Below, piece after piece: positions 1 to 6,164 of a stretch of 9,282 bases of DNA (position 1 is its first letter; each line of letters starts with the position of its first letter). Position numbers and translations under genes: made by a program. The DNA comes from Dasania sp051277005 (GTDB lineage: Bacteria; Pseudomonadota; Gammaproteobacteria; Pseudomonadales; Dasaniaceae). The notes under the pieces were generated by a model. The model was not told the DNA's origin and ran no database searches. It saw nothing but the letters and a program-made list of their open reading frames with translations. The stretch spans positions 1 to 9,282 of the forward strand of contig JBNMPS010000115.1 in the NCBI GenBank assembly GCA_051277005.1, in the 5' to 3' direction.

Positions 1-604
1 TTAAGCATTGCTTTAGCTTGTAATGGAACATCAGGACGAGACAAAGCGTCTGGAGCGGGTGATAAATCATCCGTGTTCGTTTCACCAGTCACTTTAAAGA
101 CTTTAACGGTGATTTTTTTCGCGACTTTTTCTTTTGATGTAAACCATTCTGCGTCAGCCCACGCTTGCAGAACCTGTTTAGCTGCAGCGTTACCTGCTTC
201 AGCTTTTTCTTGTACATCATGGAAGGCGTTAAACATAAGTAAAGTATGTGATAAGCCTTTAGCCGCCGTTGCTGATAATGCATCGTCGTCTAACAGATCA
301 TTGGTTGAATGTTATAACCACCCAACATGGTGCCTAATAATTGCGTGGCTTTTTCAGGCGTTAAGATAGATGAAGTCGTTTCACCCTTAGTAACGGCTGC
401 TAAAAATCCCGCTTTAATGTAAGCGGCCTCATCAACTCCGGCGGGTACACGATTTGTTAATAAATCAATTAAAAAATCTCCTTCACTTATTGGTGGGTTT
501 TTAACTAATTCAACTAATGCTGCTGTTTGTTCAGCGTCTAAAGCTTTAGGCACAAGACCTTCAGCTGCACGTTCTATTACGTGGTTACGATATTTTTGAA
601 GCAC
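1..604 (-). pseudogene. acnB: Aconitate hydratase B / 2-methylisocitrate dehydratase, 5' part, frameshifted and cut by the window edge
   Basis: AcnB interconverts citrate and isocitrate in the TCA cycle. It also hydrates 2-methyl-cis-aconitate in the methylcitrate cycle. The N-terminal HEAT-like domain is recognisable (VIERAAEGLVPKALDA, DLLTNRVPAGVDEAAY, GTMLGGYNIQPM). After this the frame hits TAG at 292-290. The similarity resumes at once in another frame (LLDDDALSATAAKGLSH, then QAWADAEWF, VFKVTGETNTDDLSPAPD), which stays open to base 1. Compared with E. coli AcnB the join lacks exactly four bases, as if one TGAT of a TGATTGAT tandem were lost (around 297-303). The likely start is GTG at 604, giving a protein that begins like E. 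coli AcnB, with AAAAGG at 618-613 eight bases upstream; an in-frame GTG at 613 has no spaced Shine-Dalgarno. The catalytic domains lie outside the window. The family assignment is very secure. Whether the break is real or an assembly error cannot be told here. Confidence 0.93.
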
Positions 605-701
605 GACATTCACCTTTTATGATTGGACTCGATTATTTGGTTATCAAGATTAGTTTCTGAGATTAAAATTATCGATACCTTGCTACTATTTTTATTTAAG
701 T

Positions 702-711
702 CCACGCGTGG
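702..711. promoter_or_regulatory. 10-bp palindrome upstream of acnB, possible operator
   Basis: CCACGCGTGG is a perfect palindrome about 100 bases upstream of the acnB start. It is GC-rich in an otherwise AT-rich gap. It overlaps a wider inverted repeat, CCTTGC (678-683) and GCAAGG (711-716). It is not followed by a T-run on either strand, so it does not look like an intrinsic terminator for the racemase gene. A TTGCCA (-35-like) overlaps it on the minus strand, but I found no good -10 at normal spacing. A binding site for an acnB regulator is a guess from position. Confidence 0.3.
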
Positions 712-722
712 CAAGGATATTT

Positions 723-764
723 ATATTAAGTTATTAAGTTATTAAGTTATTAAGTTATTAAGTT
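723..764. repeat. 8-bp tandem repeat, unit TTATTAAG, about five copies
   Basis: Four perfect copies of TTATTAAG run from 731 to 762. They are preceded by a copy with one mismatch (723-730) and followed by two bases of another. The array covers the last codons and stop of the racemase gene (stop TAA at 752-750) and extends into the acnB upstream region. The unit is eight bases, so a copy gain or loss is not a multiple of three. However, a stop codon recurs in the second unit read, so the encoded tail would hardly change. A gain or loss would instead change the distance from the racemase gene to the acnB control region. Confidence 0.9.
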
Positions 765-1955
765 TTTACCAAGATTACTTTGTGTTTTAAACGTTACAAT
801 TCCATCTTTCTTAAGAGCATTTATTTTGCTGTTGTTAAAGCCAAGTTGGGTGAGTATTTGCTTGCCATCGGCACCAACCTCACCGCCCACTTGTTGATAC
901 TGTGTTTGGTACATTGAAAACTTAATGGGACAGCCTAGTTGCTTTTGCATGCCTGATTGCGGGTGTGGCACATCGACAATCATACCTCGGGCGACTATCT
1001 GTGGATGCTCGCTGGCTTCTTTTAGGTTAAGTACTGGCTCGACGCATAAATCATGCTTGATAAATATTGCCTGCCATTGAGCATAAGTTTTTTGTTTAAA
1101 AGCGTGAATAAAACTGTCTTTAATATGTTGTTGAACTGAGGTTTTGTTAGCGATTGGGAGCAGGTGCTCTAAACCGAGGAGTTGGCACAGACCACTAAAA
1201 AATTTAGGCTCTAAACTACCTATGGATAGGTAACGAGCATCGCTAGTCTGGTAATAATCATAAAAAGTACCACCATTAAACGGATGTGATTCAGCCATTG
1301 GTACATCATTGCCAGCGAGTGTTCCTGCAGCGCTCATTGCATTTAAGGCAAAGGCACAATCGGTCATGCTGATATCAATCATTTGACCTTCTCCCGTGCG
1401 TTGACGGTGATGTAGAGCTGTTAATATACCAATAACCACATGAAGAGAACCTCCGGCAATATCGGCTATTTGAATTCCCTGAGGCGTTGGAGATTGTTCT
1501 TTTCTTCTGGAATAACTGCTAATACCAGCGATGGCAAGATAATTTAAATCATGTCCAGCACGACTCTTGTAAGGCCCTGTTTGGCCATAACCCGTGATTG
1601 CACAATAAATTATTTTCGGGTTTATTGCTTTTAGGACCTCATAACCAATACCGAGTCTGTCCATTACGCCAGGCCTAAACTGTTCAAGCACCACATCATA
1701 CTCTTTGACTAACGCTTTGATTATTTCAATGGCTTCTGGTTGTTTTAAATCCAGTGCTATTGATTTTTTTGAACGATTCAAATATTGATGCGCGACAGAA
1801 GAGCCTTCTACTTTGGGTGTCATTTCTCGTACCAAATCAACCCGAGTTGGAGATTCAACCCGTAAAACCTTCGCCCCGAGATCAGCGAGCATCATTGAAG
1901 CGTAAGGGCCAGGAAGTAAGGTGGATAGATCCAAGACTTTAACATCACTCAACAT
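750..1955 (-). CDS. Alpha-methylacyl-CoA racemase-like protein (CaiB/BaiF family)
   Basis: This is a CaiB/BaiF (class III CoA-transferase) fold protein of 401 residues. It opens with DLSTLLPGPYASMMLADLGA, typical of the CoA-binding Rossmann part. The family mixes CoA transferases and 2-methylacyl-CoA racemases. Here the three racemase active-site residues of mycobacterial MCR (His126, Asp156, Glu241) have counterparts: H135 in GHDLNY, D165 in IADIAGG and E249 in GSLEPKFF. The segment GGTFYDYYQTSDARYLSIGS also matches racemases. The expected reaction is interconversion of (R)- and (S)-2-methylacyl-CoA, which would feed (S)-specific acyl-CoA dehydrogenases. The start is ATG at 1955 with GGAG at 1965-1962; the frame stays open to 1988 but that extension has no better signal. 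The gene follows the beta-oxidation operon by 78 bases, with a terminator between. The last residues (NLIT) and stop are encoded within a tandem repeat. A true CoA transferase remains possible. Confidence 0.85.
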   Translation of the reverse strand: MLSDVKVLDLSTLLPGPYASMMLADLGAKVLRVESPTRVDLVREMTPKVEGSSVAHQYLNRSKKSIALDLKQPEAIEIIKALVKEYDVVLEQFRPGVMDRLGIGYEVLKAINPKIIYCAITGYGQTGPYKSRAGHDLNYLAIAGISSYSRRKEQSPTPQGIQIADIAGGSLHVVIGILTALHHRQRTGEGQMIDISMTDCAFALNAMSAAGTLAGNDVPMAESHPFNGGTFYDYYQTSDARYLSIGSLEPKFFSGLCQLLGLEHLLPIANKTSVQQHIKDSFIHAFKQKTYAQWQAIFIKHDLCVEPVLNLKEASEHPQIVARGMIVDVPHPQSGMQKQLGCPIKFSMYQTQYQQVGGEVGADGKQILTQLGFNNSKINALKKDGIVTFKTQSNLGKNLIT

Positions 1956-1986
1956 AAAGCGCTCCAATAAAAAATGAAAGAATAGC

Positions 1987-2016
1987 AAAAAAAAAGAGGG
2001 GCAATTTCCCCCCTCC
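1987..2016 (-). terminator. Intrinsic terminator after the HSD10-like gene
   Basis: Read on the minus strand, a GAGGGG/CCCCTC stem (2015-2010 with 2001-1996, loop 2009-2002) is followed at once by nine T (1995-1987). This is a textbook Rho-independent terminator. It starts about 18 bases after the dehydrogenase stop and ends about 30 bases before the racemase ATG. There is no T-run on the plus side, so it acts in one direction only. It should end most transcripts of the four-gene operon. Confidence 0.85.
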
Positions 2017-2033
2017 TAAAAGGAAAGGGTTAC

Positions 2034-2801
2034 TTATTTAGGCTCCATTCGAATAGCGCCATCAAGTCGAATAACTTCGCCGTTGAGATAAGTATTGGTA
2101 ATGATGTGAGCTGCCAAATCAGCATACTCAACAGGATCGCCAAAACGCTTAGGACTTTGTACCATGTTGATGAGCGGTTCGCGGATTTCGTCACTGAATC
2201 CTTTCATCATCGACGTATCGAAAATACCGGGAGCAATGGTCATAATACGAATGCCAAGAGGAGCTAAATCACGGGCAATTGGCAGGGTCATCGCAACGAT
2301 GCCACCTTTACTTGCGCTGTATGCTGCTTGGCCGACTTGACCTTCGAATGCTGCAACCGATGCTGTGTTGATAATGACACCACGCTCACCTTTTGCATCA
2401 GGCTCGTTTTTAGCCATTTGCTCAGCCGCTAAACGTAGCACGTTAAAGCTGCCAACCAAGTTAATATTAATAACCTGCGAAAATTTCTGTAAGGCTAAAG
2501 CGCCATTGCGACCAACGGTTTTACCGCCAGGAGCAATGCCTGCGCAGTTAATACACGCGTGAATAGTGCCAAACGCATCAACTGCTTGTTTAATGCCGGC
2601 GGCAACAGAAATTTCGTCGGTAACGTTTACTTTGGCAAAAATGGCATTATTACCTAAGCTGGCGACGAGTGTTTTTCCTGTCTCTTCGTTTAAATCAAAA
2701 GCAACAATTTTTGCACCTTTTTTGGCTAATTCTTGGCAAGTGACTAACCCTAAGCCAGAAGCTCCGCCTGTCACGACAACAACTTTGTTATTTAAATCCA
2801 T
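2034..2801 (-). CDS. HSD10-like short-chain 3-hydroxyacyl-CoA dehydrogenase (2-methyl-3-hydroxybutyryl-CoA dehydrogenase type)
   Basis: This is a classical short-chain dehydrogenase/reductase of 255 residues. It has the nucleotide motif TGGASGLG (11-18), D36 at the end of the second strand (NAD+ preference), NCAG (85-88), and the catalytic Ser148, Tyr161 and Lys165 (YSASK). Long blocks match human HSD17B10 almost exactly, for example GVIINTASVAAFEGQVGQAA and the tail NGEVIRLDGAIRM. HSD10 oxidises short-chain and 2-methyl-branched 3-hydroxyacyl-CoA, including 2-methyl-3-hydroxybutanoyl-CoA in isoleucine breakdown. The related SDR in Shewanella branched-chain amino-acid clusters is, from memory, called ivdG. 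The start is ATG at 2801 with AAGGA six bases upstream, and it lies 14 bases after the acyl-CoA dehydrogenase stop, so the two are surely co-transcribed. It is the last gene before the terminator. The enzyme class is very secure; the exact substrate is inferred from neighbours. Confidence 0.93.
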   Translation of the reverse strand: MDLNNKVVVVTGGASGLGLVTCQELAKKGAKIVAFDLNEETGKTLVASLGNNAIFAKVNVTDEISVAAGIKQAVDAFGTIHACINCAGIAPGGKTVGRNGALALQKFSQVININLVGSFNVLRLAAEQMAKNEPDAKGERGVIINTASVAAFEGQVGQAAYSASKGGIVAMTLPIARDLAPLGIRIMTIAPGIFDTSMMKGFSDEIREPLINMVQSPKRFGDPVEYADLAAHIITNTYLNGEVIRLDGAIRMEPK

Positions 2802-2815
2802 GATAAATCCTTAAA

Positions 2816-3973
2816 TTAGTTAATTTCGCGTAACAATTCTCGAGCGATAATCACTCGTTGAATCTCGCTGGTGCCTTCATAAATGGTTGCCACGCGAACA
2901 TCACGAGCATAACGCTCTAGTGGGTAGTCTTTAATGTAACCTGCGCCGCCCATTAGTTGCAGTGCGGTGTAACAGACCTGATTGGCTTTTTCTGAAGCAA
3001 ATAGCTTAGCCATTGAAGCTTCTTTACCAAATGATAGGTCTTTATCTTTTTTATCCGCCGCGTTCATTAATAATAAACGTGCCGCTTCTAAATCGGTATA
3101 AGCATCGGCTAGCATCCATTGGATGCCCTGGAAGTTAGCAATTTTTTGACCAAATTGTTGACGTTCATTCAAATACTCACGGGCAAAATCGATGGCAGCT
3201 AATCCTATGCCTAATGATTGTGAACCAACACCAATGCGGCCACCAGCTAGTTCAGAAACCGCCACTTTAAAGCCTTGGTTTAGTGTACCCATTAAGGCAT
3301 CTTTAGGCAGTCGGCAGTTGTCAAATACTACTTCGTTAGTAGATGAGGCATGTTGGCCCATTTTCTTTTCAGCTGGCGATATAATCAGGCCAGGCGCATC
3401 GGCCTCAACTAAGAAACATGAAATGCCTTTACCTTTTGGCGCACTCGGATCAGTTACCGCCCATAATACAAATACACCGGCATATTCAGCGCTAGTGATA
3501 AATTGCTTAGCGCCATTGATTACCCATTCATCTCCCTCTAAAACGGCTTTAGTTTTCATGCCTGAGGGATCTGAACCCGCACCAGACTCAGTCAAACAAA
3601 AACCACCAGCGGCGTATTCACCACTGCAAAGTTTGGGTAGATATTTTTGTTTTTGTGCTTCATTGGCTACAGATTGAATCACTTCACCAACCATATTGGT
3701 AACAGACATAGTTACTGCTGTTGAAGCACAGGCGCGTGAAATTTCAGTCATTGCTAGGCTAAAGACTACCGTGCCAGCTTCAGCGCCACCGTATTGTGAT
3801 CCAACATTTAGCCCCATAAATCCGAGCTCAGCGAGTTTTTTTAAATTGCTTAAGAACAGCTGGCGATCACCATGTTGATCGAGTTTTTCAGACACAGGTG
3901 CAAGTTCAGTTTGTGCGAACTTAGCGGCCATCTCTTGAATCATGGCTTGGTCTTCGGTTAGTGAAAGATCCAT
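2816..3973 (-). CDS. Acyl-CoA dehydrogenase (short/branched-chain type)
   Basis: This FAD-dependent acyl-CoA dehydrogenase of 385 residues is full length for the short-chain family. It makes the trans-2-enoyl-CoA and passes electrons to electron-transfer flavoprotein. The helical N domain begins at LTEDQ. The family signature FCLTESGAGSD sits at 125-135 in the middle beta domain. The C domain carries the second signature, LQLMGGAGYIKDYPLERYARD (339-358). The catalytic base is Glu366 in IYEGTSEIQR, the normal place for short-chain and 2-methylbutyryl/butyryl-type enzymes and unlike isovaleryl- or long-chain enzymes. ATG 3973 follows an AGAAGAGA ribosome site. It lies 51 bases after the thiolase and 14 before the dehydrogenase gene. 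Substrate from context is 2-methylbutanoyl-CoA or another short acyl-CoA. Chain length cannot be read from sequence. Confidence 0.92.
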   Translation of the reverse strand: MDLSLTEDQAMIQEMAAKFAQTELAPVSEKLDQHGDRQLFLSNLKKLAELGFMGLNVGSQYGGAEAGTVVFSLAMTEISRACASTAVTMSVTNMVGEVIQSVANEAQKQKYLPKLCSGEYAAGGFCLTESGAGSDPSGMKTKAVLEGDEWVINGAKQFITSAEYAGVFVLWAVTDPSAPKGKGISCFLVEADAPGLIISPAEKKMGQHASSTNEVVFDNCRLPKDALMGTLNQGFKVAVSELAGGRIGVGSQSLGIGLAAIDFAREYLNERQQFGQKIANFQGIQWMLADAYTDLEAARLLLMNAADKKDKDLSFGKEASMAKLFASEKANQVCYTALQLMGGAGYIKDYPLERYARDVRVATIYEGTSEIQRVIIARELLREIN

Positions 3974-4024
3974 AATATTTCTCTTCTAAATTTATTTTAA
4001 TAATAGGTTTTTAAAATATAGGGG

Positions 4025-5212
4025 TTAAAGTATTTCGATTGCAATCGCCGTCGCTTCACCGCCACCAATAAACAAGGCCGCAACACCGCGCTTTTTACCT
4101 AAACGCTTAAGCGCATAGATTAAGCTGATGATAATGCGTGAACCCGATGAGCCAAGAGGGTGACCAAGGGCACAGGCGCCACCATGAATGTTAACTTGTT
4201 TCGGGTCGAGCTTAAGCTCTTGTGTTACAAGCATAGTTACTGCCGCAAAGGCTTCATTGATTTCCCATAAATCCACATCGTTGATTGACCAATTGGCTTT
4301 CTCTAGCACTTTCTTTATTGCACAAATTGGCGCAATAACAAACGCGCTTGGCGCTTGTGCTTGAGTCGAGTACCCTTTGATACGAGCTAATGGCGCTAAA
4401 CCTTGCTCTGTTGCTTGGCTCTCGCGCATTAACACAATCGCGGAGGCGCCATCTGAAATTGAACTGGCATTTGCGGCCGTAACCGTACCATCGTTTTTAA
4501 ATGCAGGACGCAAAGTCGGAATTTTAGCAATATTGGCATTGCCTGGCTGCTCGTCGACGCTAATTACGGTTTCGCCTTTACGGGAAGTAATGGTGACAGG
4601 TGATATTTCTGCTTCAAACCAACCTTCTTTTATAGCTTGGTTGGCACGACTTAATGATTCAATAGCAAATTCATCCATCGCCTCACGGGTTAGACCATAA
4701 TCGTCGGCGCAATCTTGAGCGAAAACACCCATTAATTTACCTGTGTAGGCATCTTCGAGACCATCGCAAAACATGGAGTCATAAACTTGACCATGGCCCA
4801 TACGTAAACCACCACGTCCTTTAGGCAACAGATAAGGCGAGGCACTCATATTTTCCATGCCGCCAGCTACTATGATATCGCTTGTACCCGCTTTGATTTG
4901 GTCATGAGCGTTCATTACGGCTTTCATGCCAGAGCCACACATATTATTAATAGTGACACAGCCAGCGGAAAGCGGCAGGCCAGCAGCTAATGAGGCTTGA
5001 CGAGCGGGTGCCTGTTTCATTGCACCGGGAAGTTCACAGCCCATAATAACTTGTTCTACACTTTGCGGATCGATACCAGAGTTGGCAACCGCGGCTTTAA
5101 TGGCTGTTGCGCCTAAGTCAGGTGCTGTAACTTCACTCAATGAGCCCATCAAACCGCCCATTGGGGTGCGCGCGCAGCTAACGATAACAACTGAATCTTG
5201 ATTAGTAGACAT
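4025..5212 (-). CDS. Acetyl-CoA C-acyltransferase (thiolase II family) with Phe at the usual second catalytic Cys
   Basis: This 395-residue thiolase should cleave a 3-ketoacyl-CoA with free CoA; in this setting that is 2-methylacetoacetyl-CoA to acetyl-CoA plus propionyl-CoA. Nucleophile Cys92 lies in NNMCGSG. NEAF (319-322) and GHPLG with His351 (in GGACALGHPLGSSG) are intact, as are the loops AGGMENMS (116-123) and GTVTAANAS (242-250). The C-terminal CxGGG motif, whose Cys (Cys378 in Zoogloea thiolase) is the general acid/base, reads FIGGG here: residue 381 is Phe, codon TTT, in clear frame. This is unusual and could lower or alter activity. ATG 5212 has AAGGAGAGG upstream. It lies 33 bases behind the hydratase. 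A similar thiolase in Shewanella clusters is, from memory, called ivdA. The fold is certain; activity is less so. Confidence 0.92.
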   Translation of the reverse strand: MSTNQDSVVIVSCARTPMGGLMGSLSEVTAPDLGATAIKAAVANSGIDPQSVEQVIMGCELPGAMKQAPARQASLAAGLPLSAGCVTINNMCGSGMKAVMNAHDQIKAGTSDIIVAGGMENMSASPYLLPKGRGGLRMGHGQVYDSMFCDGLEDAYTGKLMGVFAQDCADDYGLTREAMDEFAIESLSRANQAIKEGWFEAEISPVTITSRKGETVISVDEQPGNANIAKIPTLRPAFKNDGTVTAANASSISDGASAIVLMRESQATEQGLAPLARIKGYSTQAQAPSAFVIAPICAIKKVLEKANWSINDVDLWEINEAFAAVTMLVTQELKLDPKQVNIHGGACALGHPLGSSGSRIIISLIYALKRLGKKRGVAALFIGGGEATAIAIEIL

Positions 5213-5245
5213 AATTATTCCTCTCCTTAAACTTGTTTAATAAAA

Positions 5246-6019
5246 TTAAGCATTTTTCCATTGGGGTTTACGCTTTTCTAGGAAGGCGCTAACACCTTCT
5301 TTTTGATCTTGGGTATCAAATAAATCGGCAAAATATTCACGCTCTAATAACAGGCCTTTTTCCCATATCGAGCGTGATTCTTGAATCAGCGATTTACATG
5401 CGGCAACGCTCGATGGGCTTTGTTGGGCGGCTTGACTGGCTAAATCAAGTGCGGAGTTCTTGGCTTGACCTTTAGCGACAACTTCTTCTACTAGACCAAT
5501 CTCTTTGGCTTTCGCTGCATTAATGCGTTCGCCACATAAAATAATGCGTTTAGCCCAGCCTTCACCAGTTAGACTCAATAGACGCTGTGTACCACCGCCA
5601 CAAGGCAATAACCCAATCTTGGCTTCTGGTAGGGCGAGTAAAATTTGTTCTTCGGCGATTCTAATATCGCAAGCCAAAGCCGCTTCTAAGCCACCACCCA
5701 TGGTATAGCCATTAAGTGCCGCTATTGTGACCCCTCTAAAGTTGCTCAATGCATCAAAAGCCTTACCGAATATGCTTGATATGTTCCGTGCTTTACCTTT
5801 ATCGCCATCACTAAACATATTTAAGTCGGCGCCAGCACTGAAGAATTTGTCGCCTTGACCTGTTAATACCAGTGCATACACATTTTTGTTATTGTTAAGT
5901 TCATCAATAGTTTGCGTTAGTGCAGTAAGGTTTTCAGGATCCCAAGTATTTGCGTGTGGATTATTAATGGTAAGTAGCGCAGTGTGATCAATAATTTCAA
6001 CGAGTAGCTTATTTGACAT
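5246..6019 (-). CDS. Enoyl-CoA hydratase (crotonase family)
   Basis: This is a 257-residue crotonase-superfamily protein, the first gene of the operon. It should add water across a trans-2-enoyl-CoA such as tiglyl-CoA. The oxyanion-hole segment FFSAGADL is at 59-66. Both catalytic glutamates of rat mitochondrial hydratase (Glu144, Glu164) have counterparts: E112 in MGGGLEAALACD and E132 in ALPEAKIGLLP, followed by GGGTQRL. Having both argues for a true hydratase, not an isomerase or the valine-pathway hydrolase. The C-terminal helices end at FLEKRKPQWKNA, as usual. I choose ATG 6019 (MSNKLLVE). The frame is open to 6076, but that stretch has no family similarity. The ribosome site GAGA lies inside a 14-bp palindrome at 6020-6033. 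It is divergent from the AraC-type gene. The family is certain; specificity comes from context. Confidence 0.92.
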   Translation of the reverse strand: MSNKLLVEIIDHTALLTINNPHANTWDPENLTALTQTIDELNNNKNVYALVLTGQGDKFFSAGADLNMFSDGDKGKARNISSIFGKAFDALSNFRGVTIAALNGYTMGGGLEAALACDIRIAEEQILLALPEAKIGLLPCGGGTQRLLSLTGEGWAKRIILCGERINAAKAKEIGLVEEVVAKGQAKNSALDLASQAAQQSPSSVAACKSLIQESRSIWEKGLLLEREYFADLFDTQDQKEGVSAFLEKRKPQWKNA

Positions 6020-6033
6020 AAAGAGATCTCTTT
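6020..6033. promoter_or_regulatory. 14-bp perfect palindrome over the hydratase ribosome-binding site
   Basis: AAAGAGATCTCTTT is its own reverse complement and directly abuts the hydratase ATG (6019). It contains the purine stretch most likely to serve as Shine-Dalgarno. It could be an operator, or part of an RNA element affecting translation. Being a short palindrome without a loop, it is more plausible as a protein-binding site than as a hairpin. Function is unproven. Confidence 0.4.
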
Positions 6034-6039
6034 TGTAAA

Positions 6040-6069
6040 AATATATACGAATACTATCGCTAAAATAAT
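6040..6069 (-). promoter_or_regulatory. Possible weak promoter of the beta-oxidation operon
   Basis: On the minus strand TATATT (6045-6040) is a fair -10 about 20 bases upstream of the hydratase ATG. Nothing near -35 resembles TTGACA (6069-6062 is only A/T). A good -10 with no -35 is typical of activator-dependent promoters and fits control by the divergent AraC-type regulator, but the leader would be very short. Low certainty. Confidence 0.25.
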
Positions 6070-6080
6070 GAACCATTAAT

Positions 6081-6122
6081 ATGACAAAAAATGACGATAT
6101 AACTCACAATACATTACATGAC
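6081..6122 (+). promoter_or_regulatory. Direct repeats ATGAC in the divergent control region
   Basis: ATGAC occurs at 6081-6085, 6091-6095 (exactly 10 bases on, one helical turn) and again at 6118-6122. All face the same way and lie between the AraC-type gene and the operon it probably controls. AraC-family proteins often bind directly repeated half-sites on one face of the helix. The repeat unit is short and the region AT-rich, so chance is possible. Confidence 0.3.
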
Positions 6123-6132
6123 ACTGTATAGT
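6103..6132 (+). promoter_or_regulatory. Candidate promoter of the AraC-type regulator gene
   Basis: CTCACA (6103-6108) and TATAGT (6127-6132) are separated by 18 bases and resemble a sigma-70 promoter, with 4 of 6 and 5 of 6 consensus matches. Transcription would begin near 6140. That leaves a short leader for the ATG at 6165 and almost none for the GTG at 6147, which supports the ATG start. Confidence 0.35.
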
Positions 6133-6164
6133 GATAACTAATATGGGTGACAAATAAAGTAATC

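Noticed and set aside
89..283. Minus-strand ORF of 64 codons within the acnB region
   Set aside because: It is in the wrong frame; the frame carrying AcnB similarity (WADAEWF, VTGETNTDDLSPAPD) runs through the same bases to the window edge.
290..305. Programmed ribosomal frameshift in acnB
   Set aside because: There is no slippery heptamer or downstream structure at the join, AcnB is not known to use one, and a simple frameshift would leave the protein one residue short of the family alignment. A 4-base tandem loss explains it better.
3192..3677. Plus-strand ORF of 161 codons opposite the acyl-CoA dehydrogenase
   Set aside because: It lies fully inside a well-conserved gene on the other strand and has no recognisable domain or ribosome site; the same holds for the other antisense ORFs at 1754, 2365, 2566, 3696, 4377, 5505, 7957 and 8216.
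5246..6076. Hydratase start at 6076
   Set aside because: The extra 19 residues lack family similarity and span the promoter region; ATG 6019 gives the normal crotonase N terminus.
6020..6164. FadR or PsrA operator for fatty-acid control
   Set aside because: I found no sequence resembling the AACTGGTC..GACCAGTT or GAAAC-N4-GTTTC patterns in the operon's upstream region.
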